Source: Streptomyces olivaceus (GTDB lineage Bacteria > Actinomycetota > Actinomycetes > Streptomycetales > Streptomycetaceae). Taken from it: 64,000 nucleotides of DNA. Of the stretch, positions 8,221 through 15,938 are shown in pieces (position 1 is the first letter of the stretch; the number at the start of each line of letters is the position of its first letter). The stretch is taken from contig NZ_JOFH01000022.1 in NCBI RefSeq assembly GCF_000721235.1, positions 1 to 64,000 of the forward strand, written 5' to 3'. The notes beneath the pieces are model-generated. The model saw only the letters and a program-made list of their open reading frames with translations, was not told the DNA's origin and did not search any database. A program made the translations under genes and the position numbers.

Positions 8221-8547
8221 ATGAACGACGCAGTACCGGAGCCGGAGCAGCCGGCAGCCGAGCAGGCGGAGTCCGGGCCGCCCGAGAGCCCCGGGTACGA
8301 GCCCGCGGCCCCCGCTCCGCTGGACGTCCCGCGCACCCCCACCGGGGACGCCGGGGTCGACGCGCGGCTGGCGCGGCTGGCCGACGCCGACCACCTGGCC
8401 ACGGACGGACACGTCGAGGTGTACGAGGATGTACACCGGGGGCTGCGCGACGCGCTCACCGCGCTCGACGCCCGCCCGGGGCCCGCGGGACCTCCGGGGA
8501 CCCCGGCACCCCCGTCGCCGTCCGCACCGTACGACCGCAGGAGCTGA
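8221..8547 (+). CDS. Conserved hypothetical protein, Pro/Glu-rich N-terminus
   Basis: The protein has 108 residues. Residues 1-42 are acidic and Pro/Ala-rich and probably disordered. Residues 43-80 (DAGVDARLARLADADHLATDGHVEVYEDVHRGLRDALTALD) form a conserved amphipathic helical segment, and the tail is Pro-rich. The stop lies 7 bases before the tlyA start, so the two are probably co-transcribed. I recognise no function; its place at the head of tlyA-nadK-recN is seen in other streptomycetes. Confidence 0.75.
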   Translation: MNDAVPEPEQPAAEQAESGPPESPGYEPAAPAPLDVPRTPTGDAGVDARLARLADADHLATDGHVEVYEDVHRGLRDALTALDARPGPAGPPGTPAPPSPSAPYDRRS

Positions 8548-8554
8548 ACCGAAC

Positions 8555-9370
8555 GTGGCAGGAGTCGCACGCCGCCGTCTGGACGCGGAGCTGGTGCGCC
8601 GCAAGCTGGCGCGTTCGCGCGAGCACGCGAGCCAGCTGATCGCCGCCGGGCGGGTCGCCGTCGGCAAGACCGTCGCGACCAAGCCGGCCACGCAGGTGGA
8701 GACCGCCGCGGCGATCGTGGTGAGCGCCGACGACGGCGATCCCGACTACGTCTCGCGCGGCGGCCACAAACTCGCCGGCGCCCTCGCGGCCTTCGTGCCG
8801 CAGGGGCTGTTGGTCGAGGGGCGGCGGGCGCTGGACGCCGGCGCCTCCACCGGCGGCTTCACCGACGTACTGCTGCGGTCGGGCGCCGCGCACGTCGTCG
8901 CCGTGGACGTCGGATACGGACAACTCGCCTGGACTCTGCGGCAGGATGAACGCGTCACCGTGAAGGACCGTACGAACGTACGCGAATTGACGTTGGAAGC
9001 GATCGATGGGGAGCCCGTGGATCTTGTCGTGGGGGATCTGTCCTTCATCCCGCTCGGACTGGTGCTGCCCGCGCTGCTGCGGTGCACGCGCCCGGACGCC
9101 GACCTGGTGATGATGGTGAAGCCGCAGTTCGAGGTGGGCAAGGAGCGGCTGGGCAGCGGGGGAGTGGTCCGCAGTGCGCAGTTGCGGGCGGAGGCCGTGA
9201 CGGGCGTCGCCCGCAGGGCCTGGGAGCTGGGGCTCGGCGTGAAGGGGGTCACCGCCAGTCCGCTGCCGGGCCCCTCCGGGAACGTCGAGTACTTTCTGTG
9301 GCTGCGGGCCGGGGCCGACGCACCGGACCCGGCCGACGTTGACCGTGCAGTGGCGGAGGGGCCGCGTTGA
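8555..9370 (+). CDS. tlyA: TlyA family rRNA (cytidine-2'-O)-methyltransferase
   Basis: The 271-residue protein has an N-terminal S4 RNA-binding domain (about 5-65) and an RrmJ/FtsJ-type methyltransferase domain. SAM-binding LDAGASTGGFTDVLL starts near residue 92. The likely catalytic tetrad is K72 in SRGGHKL, the Asp of VVGDLSF, the Lys of MMVKPQFEVGK and the Glu of GNVEYFLW. TlyA enzymes methylate 16S and/or 23S rRNA and affect capreomycin sensitivity. GTG 8555 is preceded by GGAG at 12 bases. Its stop overlaps the nadK start (TTGA). Confidence 0.9.
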   Translation: MAGVARRRLDAELVRRKLARSREHASQLIAAGRVAVGKTVATKPATQVETAAAIVVSADDGDPDYVSRGGHKLAGALAAFVPQGLLVEGRRALDAGASTGGFTDVLLRSGAAHVVAVDVGYGQLAWTLRQDERVTVKDRTNVRELTLEAIDGEPVDLVVGDLSFIPLGLVLPALLRCTRPDADLVMMVKPQFEVGKERLGSGGVVRSAQLRAEAVTGVARRAWELGLGVKGVTASPLPGPSGNVEYFLWLRAGADAPDPADVDRAVAEGPR

Positions 9371-10272
9371 CACAGAACCGAGCGAGAACCGTTTTCCTGC
9401 TCGCCCACACCGGGCGTCCCGCCGCCATCCGCAGCGCGGAGCTGGTGGTCGGGGGGCTGCTGCAGGCCGGGATCGGCGTACGGGTCCTGGAGGCCGAGGC
9501 GCGCGACCTGCCGCTGCCGGGCGAGGTGGAGCTGATCAGCGAGGCCACGCCGCAGTGCCTCGACGGATGCGAGCTGCTCATCGTGCTGGGCGGCGACGGC
9601 ACGCTGCTGCGCGGCGCCGAGTTCGCCCGCGCCTCCGGGGTGCCGATGCTGGGCGTCAACCTGGGCCGGGTCGGATTTCTCGCGGAGGCCGAGCGCGACG
9701 ACCTCGACAAGGTCGTCGACCGGGTGGTGCACCGGGCCTACGAGGTCGAGGAGCGGATGACCGTCGACGTCGTCGTGCACCGCAACGGCGACATCGTGCA
9801 CACCGACTGGGCGCTGAACGAGGCCGCCGTGCAGAAGGCCGGCGCCGAGAAGCTCCTCGAAGTCGTCCTGGAGATCGACGGGCGGCCGGTGACGGGGTTC
9901 GGCTGCGACGGCATCGTGCTGTCGACGCCGACCGGCTCGACGGCGTACGCCTTCTCGGCCGGCGGGCCGGTGGTGTGGCCCGAGGTGGAGGCGCTGCTGA
10001 TGGTGCCGATCAGCGCGCACGCGCTGTTCGCGAAGCCGCTGGTGACCTCGCCGGACTCGGTGCTCGCGGTGGAGGTGCTGCCGCACATCCCTCCGGGGGT
10101 GCTGTGGTGCGACGGGCGGCGGACGGTGGAGCTGCCGCCGGGCGCGCGGGTGGAGGTGCGGCGGGGGGCGGTGCCGGTGCGGCTGGCGCGGCTGCACCAC
10201 GCTTCGTTCACTGATCGGTTGGTGGCGAAGTTCGCGTTGCCCGTTTCCGGGTGGCGCGGGGCGCCGCATTAG
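9367..10272 (+). CDS. nadK: NAD kinase
   Basis: The 301-residue protein makes NADP from NAD using ATP or polyphosphate. It has the kinase motif GGDGT (75-79), the NE/D motif in LNEAAVQK (about 155) and the glycine-rich block STPTGSTAYAFSAGGP (about 180-195), all diagnostic of PpnK enzymes. The TTG start overlaps the tlyA stop and is preceded by GGAGGGG, so translation is coupled. tlyA, nadK and recN are in the order usual for Actinobacteria. Confidence 0.94.
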   Translation: MTQNRARTVFLLAHTGRPAAIRSAELVVGGLLQAGIGVRVLEAEARDLPLPGEVELISEATPQCLDGCELLIVLGGDGTLLRGAEFARASGVPMLGVNLGRVGFLAEAERDDLDKVVDRVVHRAYEVEERMTVDVVVHRNGDIVHTDWALNEAAVQKAGAEKLLEVVLEIDGRPVTGFGCDGIVLSTPTGSTAYAFSAGGPVVWPEVEALLMVPISAHALFAKPLVTSPDSVLAVEVLPHIPPGVLWCDGRRTVELPPGARVEVRRGAVPVRLARLHHASFTDRLVAKFALPVSGWRGAPH

Positions 10273-10289
10273 CGGTCTCGAAAGGGTGG

Positions 10290-10376
10290 TTCGGTGCGTC
10301 ACGGGGTGCGGGTGCGTCGTGGCTGGTCGCGCCCCGCGGCGCAGCCGCTGTCAGCACGGTCCCGCGCCCCTGGCGG
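10290..10376. repeat. Short dispersed Streptomyces intergenic repeat
   Basis: Between nadK and recN lies GTGCGTCGTGGCTGGTCGCG followed by a GC-rich palindromic stretch and a CCCGCGCCCCTGGCGG end. From memory this resembles a short intergenic repeat found many times in Streptomyces chromosomes. Only one copy is visible here, so the assignment rests on recognition alone. Confidence 0.4.
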
Positions 10377-10435
10377 CATGGGCCTTCCCCGCGTGACAAG
10401 GGTGGGCTGTGTGCGTTTCCCGTCCTCGACCTCGT

Positions 10436-12178
10436 ATGGTCGTGTCCGTGCTTGAGGAGATGCGGATACGGTCGCTCGGTGTCATCGACGACGCCGTGGT
10501 CGAGCTGTCGCCCGGGTTCACCGCTGTCACCGGTGAGACGGGGGCCGGCAAGACCATGGTGGTCACCAGCCTCGGCTTGCTGCTCGGCGGACGCGCGGAT
10601 GCGGCGCTGGTGCGGATCGGGGCCAAGAACGCGGTCGTCGAGGGGCGTATCGGCGTGCCCGGAAACGCCTCGGCCGCCGTCCGGGCCGAGGAGGCCGGGG
10701 CCGAGCTGGACGACGGGGCGCTGCTGATCAGCCGTACCGTCTCCGCCGAAGGGCGCTCCCGCGCGCATCTGGGCGGGCGGTCGGTGCCGGTGGGGATGCT
10801 CGCCGAGCTGGCCGACGAACTCGTCGCGGTGCACGGGCAGACCGATCAGCAGGGGCTGCTCAAGCAGTCCCGGCAGCGGCAGGCCCTGGACCGGTACGCG
10901 GGGGGCGCGGTCGCCGGACCGCTCGCCAAGTACACCGAGGCCTACCGGCGGCTGCGGGCCGTCGCCACCGAGCTGGACGAGATCACCACGCGCGCGCGGG
11001 AACGCGCCCAGGAGGCGGACCTGCTGCGCTACGGCCTCGACGAGGTCGCCGCGGTCGAGCCGCGCGCCGGTGAGGACGTGGAGCTGGCGGAGGAGGCGGA
11101 GCGGCTGGGCCACGCCGAGGCGCTCGCGTCGGCCGCCACGGCCGCCCACGCCGCCCTCGCGGGCAACCCCGAGGACCCCGAGGGCGTGGACGCGGCGACG
11201 CTCGTCGCGGGCGCGCAGCGGGCCCTGGACGCCGTCCGGTCGCACGACCCGGCGCTCGCCTCGCTCGCCGAACGGATCGGCGAGGTCGGGATCCTGCTGC
11301 GCGACGTGGCCGGCGAACTCGCCGGGTACGCCGACGACCTGGACGCCGACCCGCTGCGGCTGGCGGCGGTCGAGGAGCGCCGGGCCGCGCTCACCGCGCT
11401 GACCCGGAAGTACGGCGAGGACGTGACCGCCGTGCTGACCTGGGCCGAGCAGGGTGCCGCGCGGCTGACCGAGCTGGACGGCGACGACGAGCGGATCGGC
11501 GAGCTGACCGCGGAGCGCGACGCGCTGCGGGCGGAGCTGGGCGGCCTCGCGCAGGCGTTGACGGACGCGCGCACCGAGGCCGCCGAGCGGTTCGCCGCCG
11601 CGGTGACCGCCGAGCTGGCCTCGCTCGCCATGCCCCACGCGCGCGTGTCGTTCGCGATCCGGCAGACCGAGGACGCGGAGGGCGTGGAGGTGGGCGGCCG
11701 GCCGGTCGCGTACGGCCCCTCCGGCGCCGACGAGGTCGAGCTGCTGCTCGCCCCGCACCCCGGGGCACCGCCGCGGCCGATCGCCAAGGGCGCGTCCGGC
11801 GGTGAGCTGTCGCGCGTGATGCTGGCCGTGGAGGTCGTGTTCGCGGGCACGGACCCGGTGCCGACGTACCTCTTCGACGAGGTCGACGCCGGTGTCGGCG
11901 GCAAGGCGGCGGTGGAGATCGGGCGGCGCCTCGCCCGGCTCGCGAAGAGCGCGCAGGTCGTGGTCGTCACGCATCTGCCGCAGGTGGCTGCGTTCGCCGA
12001 CCGGCAGCTGCTGGTGGAGAAGACCAACGACGGGTCCGTGACCAGCTCCGGCGTGAAGGTCCTGGAGGGCGAGGAGCGCGTGCGGGAGCTCTCCCGGATG
12101 CTCGCCGGGCAGGAGGACTCGGAGACCGCCCGCGCCCACGCGGAGGAACTGCTGGAGGCGGCACGCGCCGACGCGTAG
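10436..12178 (+). CDS. recN: DNA repair protein RecN
   Basis: RecN is an SMC-like ATPase acting early in double-strand-break repair. The 580-residue product has the N-terminal P-loop GETGAGKT (33-40), central coiled-coil-forming Ala/Glu/Arg-rich segments (about 160-370), the ABC signature ASGGELSRVMLAVE near 452 and Walker B TYLFDEVDAGVGG near 477. ATG 10436 has no Shine-Dalgarno; in-frame GTGs at 10442 and 10448 are possible, the latter giving the common start (V)LEEMRIRSLG. I see no clear LexA box in front of it. Confidence 0.93.
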   Translation: MVVSVLEEMRIRSLGVIDDAVVELSPGFTAVTGETGAGKTMVVTSLGLLLGGRADAALVRIGAKNAVVEGRIGVPGNASAAVRAEEAGAELDDGALLISRTVSAEGRSRAHLGGRSVPVGMLAELADELVAVHGQTDQQGLLKQSRQRQALDRYAGGAVAGPLAKYTEAYRRLRAVATELDEITTRARERAQEADLLRYGLDEVAAVEPRAGEDVELAEEAERLGHAEALASAATAAHAALAGNPEDPEGVDAATLVAGAQRALDAVRSHDPALASLAERIGEVGILLRDVAGELAGYADDLDADPLRLAAVEERRAALTALTRKYGEDVTAVLTWAEQGAARLTELDGDDERIGELTAERDALRAELGGLAQALTDARTEAAERFAAAVTAELASLAMPHARVSFAIRQTEDAEGVEVGGRPVAYGPSGADEVELLLAPHPGAPPRPIAKGASGGELSRVMLAVEVVFAGTDPVPTYLFDEVDAGVGGKAAVEIGRRLARLAKSAQVVVVTHLPQVAAFADRQLLVEKTNDGSVTSSGVKVLEGEERVRELSRMLAGQEDSETARAHAEELLEAARADA

Positions 12179-12680
12179 GCCTCCGGCGGTGAGCGGGGAG
12201 GAACGCGGGGGCGGGCAGCGGGCAGCGGGTGGTGGGGTTACGGCCTGCGGCTCCCCGGCCCCCTGGCCTTCTGGCCTTCTGGTCTGGGCTCCCGGGCCCG
12301 GGCTCCCGGCCCTTCGCCTCAGGTGCGTGGGTCCGTACGGCTGGGAGCGGCTCTGGGGACGGCGGCTGTCGAGGTCGTCACCGCTGTGGGGCCGACCACG
12401 TGGTGCGGTGCGCGGCCTGCGGTGTCGGGCGCGTTCTTGTGCCGCGCGCGGCGGTGAGAGCCCGGTACCAGACCCCCGGCAGTCACTCGTGCGAGTGAAC
12501 TGGTGCCGTTCCGTTGCCCCGTGAGCCGTTCGCGCGCGATGTCCGCCGTTGCCGGAACACCCGTACGGCCTGGCATCCTTGACGGAGTGACGACCGGAAG
12601 AGCGTGCGGCGCGCGCGCTCCGCACCGTCCTTCTGTACGTTCTTCGTGACCGACCCCGCCGAACCAGGAGCCCCGGCCAG
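12179..12680. other. Intergenic region recN to glycosyltransferase
   Basis: This gap of about 500 bases has no convincing gene. Its first half is GC-rich with short direct repeats (GGCCTTCTGGCCTTCTGG, CTCCCGGGCCCGGGCTCCCGG). The second half holds CCTTGACGGAG near 12578, a possible -35 for the downstream gene, though I cannot place a good -10. Reading frames here are poor in third-position GC. Confidence 0.5.
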
Positions 12681-13829
12681 TTGACCCCCGTGAGCAGCCA
12701 CGCACCGCACGGCCAGTCGCCGCTGCGCACCGTTCAGGTGCTGGGCGGCGGCAACGCCGGCAGCAGCGCACACGTGCGCTCACTGGCCGCGGGGCTCGTC
12801 GCCCGGGGCGTGAAAGTGACGGTGTGCGCCCCCGACGAGGCGGAGTGCACCTACGACTTCACGGGCGCCGGAGCCGACCACGTGCACGTCCCCCGCAGCA
12901 GCGATCCCGTGTCGGTGGCCGCGCTCCGCGCGGTGTGCGCCGACGCCGACATCGTGCACGCGCACGGACTGCACGCCTCCTTCCGGGCCGCCCTGGCGCT
13001 CGGCGGGCGGCGGGTGCGCACACCGCTCGTCGTCACCTGGCACGAGCCGGTGCACGCCGAGGGTGCCCGTGCCGCCCTGCTGCGGGTGCTGGAACGACGG
13101 GTGATGAAGGCCGCCACCGTGGTGCTCGGCGCCACCTCGGAGCTGGTCGACGAGGCGCGGCGCACGGGGGCACGGGACGCCCGGCTCGGCCCCGTGGCGC
13201 TGCCGACCCGGACGGGCGGACCGGCCGGGCCCGAGGACCCCGACGGGCCGCGCCCGAAGCTCCGCGCCGAACTGGGCGCCGTCGACCGGCCGTTGCTGGT
13301 CGCCGTCGGCTCTCTGGAACGGCACCGTGCGTACGACGTCCTGCTCGACGCCGCGCACACCTGGCGCCGCCTCGACCCCGCGCCGCTGGTCGTCGTCGCC
13401 GGGGAGGGGTCGCTGCGCGGGGAGTTGCAGGCGCGGATCGAGGCCGAGGAACTGCCGGTGGCGCTGGTCGGCAGCCGCGACGACGTGCCCGAGCTGCTGG
13501 CCGCCGCCGACCTCGCGCTGCTGCCCGGCCGCGGGGAGACCGGCCGCTCCGTCCTCGTGCAGGAGGCCCTGCACGCGCGCGTGCCGCTCGTCGCCGCCGG
13601 CGCGGACGGCATTCCCGAGCTCGTCGGTGACGCCGCCGAACTCGTCCCGCCCGGGGACGCCGGGGCGCTGGCCGACGCCGTCGTCCGGCTGCTCGGCGAC
13701 GCGGGGCGGCAGGACGAGCTGCGGGACAGGGGCCTGCGGCAGGCGGCCGCGTGGCCGACCGAGGACGAGACCGTCGCCCAGGTCCTCAGCGTCTACGACG
13801 AGCTGACGCAGCCCACGCCGCTGCTCTAG
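12681..13829 (+). CDS. Glycosyltransferase family 4 protein
   Basis: The 382-residue protein has the two-Rossmann GT-B layout. The N-terminal acceptor domain starts VQVLGGGNAGSSAHVRSLAAGLVARG; the C-terminal sugar-nucleotide domain contains VAVGSLERHRAYDVLLDA and the GT4-type GETGRSVLVQEALHARVPLVA block with the paired glutamates. It probably transfers a sugar from a nucleotide donor at the cytoplasmic face of the membrane; donor and acceptor are not readable. AGGAG lies 10 bases before TTG 12681, with GTG 12690 as the alternative. Its TAG stop lies at the edge of a repeat element. Confidence 0.85.
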   Translation: MTPVSSHAPHGQSPLRTVQVLGGGNAGSSAHVRSLAAGLVARGVKVTVCAPDEAECTYDFTGAGADHVHVPRSSDPVSVAALRAVCADADIVHAHGLHASFRAALALGGRRVRTPLVVTWHEPVHAEGARAALLRVLERRVMKAATVVLGATSELVDEARRTGARDARLGPVALPTRTGGPAGPEDPDGPRPKLRAELGAVDRPLLVAVGSLERHRAYDVLLDAAHTWRRLDPAPLVVVAGEGSLRGELQARIEAEELPVALVGSRDDVPELLAAADLALLPGRGETGRSVLVQEALHARVPLVAAGADGIPELVGDAAELVPPGDAGALADAVVRLLGDAGRQDELRDRGLRQAAAWPTEDETVAQVLSVYDELTQPTPLL

Positions 13830-14000
13830 GGCCTGTCTGACCATTCCCGTCGTCGCCCGAAGGGCGGCCTCGCGGCGTCAGGCGCGTGCTCTGGGGGTCC
13901 CCCCCGGCCGGAGGCTGGGGGAGTGCCGGGCGTCGACCGGCGTACTGGTTGTACGTGGTCGGCGCCCGGTGCGGCGAGTGGGGGCACCTCCCACGCCCTA
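13827..14000 (+). repeat. Partial MITE-like repeat element, copy A
   Basis: The segment opens TAGGGCCTGTCTGACCATTC, close to the end of copy B at 31311 (TAGGGCCTGTCGTCACATTC). It contains a GGGGGTCCCCCCGGCC palindrome and ends in a 67-base block (13933-13999) that recurs exactly, inverted, at 31373-31439. The element fills the whole space between two convergent genes and supplies both stop codons (TAG 13827, and CTA at 13998). Only one terminal arm is present, so it is a fragment. No transposase is encoded. Confidence 0.8.
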
Positions 14001-15644
14001 CGGCACGTGCCGGCGGGCGCGCAGGGCCAGGCTCAGGGTCAGGACGGTCTGCGGGTCGTCGAGGTCGGTGCCCAGCAGTTCGCCGATCCGCGCCAGCCGG
14101 TTGTAGAGCGTCTGCCGGTTGAGGTGGAGCTCCCGGGCCGTTTCCGCCTTGCGCCCGGCGTGCGCCAGGTAGGTCTGGAGGGTGGGCAGCAGGGGCGGCT
14201 TCGCACGGTCGTCGTGGTCGCGCACCGGGCCGATCGCCCGGTCGACGAAGGCCGCGAGATCCGGATGGTCGCGCAGCCGCCACAGCAGCAGGTCGATGTC
14301 CAGGCGCCGGGCGTCGTACCAGGGCCGGTCGGGCAGGCCCTGTGCGGCCGTCGCCGTCTCCGCCGCGTGCCGCAGACCCGCCGAGGCCGCCGCCCAGCCG
14401 CCCGCCACGCCGACGACCACGACCGGCGGCTGGGAGCCGGGCCGCCGTATGCCGGCCCGCTCCGCACCCGCCCGCAGCGCCGCCGCCACCCGGTCCGCGA
14501 CGGCCGGCCGCTCCGCCTCCGAGCGCAGCCCGAGGAGCAGCGGTACCCGGCCCTCCACCGGCCGCACGCCCAGCAGGGCCGGCACCCCCACCGACGCCAG
14601 CTCCTCGGCGACCGCGCGGGCCAGCACCGCCCAGCCGCCGCCCGAGGGGGACAGGGCGTCGCCCAGCCGCATCACCACCGGCAGCAGCGGGCCGGTGCCC
14701 GGCTTGAAACCCAGGACCCGGGCCTGCGCCGGGGCGTCGTCCGCGGTGACCCGGCCCTCGGCGAGGTCGGTGAGGAAGTCGCCGCGCCCGCGTGCCGCCA
14801 GCTCCTCCTCCTGCCGCGCCTGCATCAGCACCACGGCGAGGGTGCCGGCCGCCCGCTCCGCCGCCATCCGGTGCACCGGCGCCAGCGGCGACCGCACCGG
14901 CAGCAGGACCAGCCGCGCGCGGACCGCCCCGGTGCCGGGCCCGCCGCCGGGGACGTCCACGAGGACCGAGCCGGCCGGGGGCGGCGCGTCCTTGTGCGGG
15001 CCGCGCAGCCCCTCCCAGACCTGGAGCGGGTCGGCGCCCTCCGGGCCGGATCCGGCGGCGTACAGCAGGCGGCCGTCGGGAGTCTCCAGGAAGACCGGGT
15101 TGTCGCCGAAGCCGGCCAGGATGCCGAGCACCTGCGGCACCCCGCCGCCGTCCAGCAGGGCCCGCGTGCACCGCCGGTCCACTTCCTCGGCCCGCTGGAG
15201 CAGCGCGTAGTGGCCGTTGACGATCTCGGTGTGGATCTCCTCGGTGACCGTCACGAACGGCACCTCCCGGTGCAGCTGGACCAGGGGCAGCCCGGCCGTT
15301 CGGGCGGTGTCGACGAGGGCCGCGGGCAGCCGCGCGAAACGCGGGCCCAGCTCCACGACGAGGGCCGCGATGCCGCGGTCGGCCAGCGTGCGGACGAACG
15401 CCCGCTGCTCGGCGGGCCGGGTGCCGAGACCGTACCCGGTGGTCAGCAGCAGCTCGCCGCCCTTGAGGAGCGAGGCGATGTTGGGCACCTCTCCGGCGTG
15501 CACCCAGCGCACAGTGCGGTGCAGGCGGTCGGCGCCCGCGAGGATCTCCGGCAGGCCGCTGAGCAGCCCCGGCAGCTCCAGCGCCCGCCGCACGGTGATG
15601 CCGGCGCCCCGGGTGTCGAGTCCGCTGTCCCTGCCGCTGTCCAT
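13998..15644 (-). CDS. PucR family transcriptional regulator
   Basis: The 548-residue regulator has an N-terminal PucR-type sensor domain (about 10-135, TVRRALELPGLLSGLPEILAG...LLTTGYGLG) and a central GGDEF-like CdaR region. At the C-terminus (about 480-548) is the PucR helix-turn-helix, LQTYLAHAGRKAETARELHLNRQTLYNRL. Relatives control purine, amino-acid or sugar-acid catabolism. ATG 15644 is the first plausible start. The stop codon falls in the junction with repeat copy A, so the native C-terminus may have been shifted by a residue or a few. No obvious target operon is adjacent. Confidence 0.88.
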   Translation of the reverse strand: MDSGRDSGLDTRGAGITVRRALELPGLLSGLPEILAGADRLHRTVRWVHAGEVPNIASLLKGGELLLTTGYGLGTRPAEQRAFVRTLADRGIAALVVELGPRFARLPAALVDTARTAGLPLVQLHREVPFVTVTEEIHTEIVNGHYALLQRAEEVDRRCTRALLDGGGVPQVLGILAGFGDNPVFLETPDGRLLYAAGSGPEGADPLQVWEGLRGPHKDAPPPAGSVLVDVPGGGPGTGAVRARLVLLPVRSPLAPVHRMAAERAAGTLAVVLMQARQEEELAARGRGDFLTDLAEGRVTADDAPAQARVLGFKPGTGPLLPVVMRLGDALSPSGGGWAVLARAVAEELASVGVPALLGVRPVEGRVPLLLGLRSEAERPAVADRVAAALRAGAERAGIRRPGSQPPVVVVGVAGGWAAASAGLRHAAETATAAQGLPDRPWYDARRLDIDLLLWRLRDHPDLAAFVDRAIGPVRDHDDRAKPPLLPTLQTYLAHAGRKAETARELHLNRQTLYNRLARIGELLGTDLDDPQTVLTLSLALRARRHVP

Positions 15645-15938
15645 GAGCCGGACGCTACCCGGCGCGGACGCACCCCGGACATCCCACCGGCGGGCCGGCG
15701 CGCGCCGCGGGGGCACCGATCCCGGGGCGTCACCGTCGTGGCCGTCGCACGCGAGGAGCACAGCACCCCGCACGGGCACCTGCGGTCACGACACCGCACC
15801 GGCCCCGGCGACGGCCGGGACCCGGGCCGATGCCCGGGCCGGCCGGACCCCGGAGGCCCCGGCACGCCCAACGGACGCACCCCGCCGAGCCCGCCGAGCC
15901 CGCCGCGACGCCCCGGCGCCGCGCCCGGGCGGCCCCGC
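15645..15938. other. Intergenic region, GC-rich, no gene seen
   Basis: Between the regulator's start and the GH15 gene's stop are about 290 bases of very GC-rich sequence with CCCGGGCC and CCGGCCGGACC palindromic words. It must contain the regulator's promoter and the terminator of the GH15 gene, but I cannot place either with confidence. Confidence 0.4.

Noticed and set aside
12189..12524. Possible 111-codon gene after recN
   Set aside because: Codon use is unlike coding sequence here, there is no ribosome binding site, and the translation is Arg/Gly/Pro/Cys-rich without similarity I recognise.
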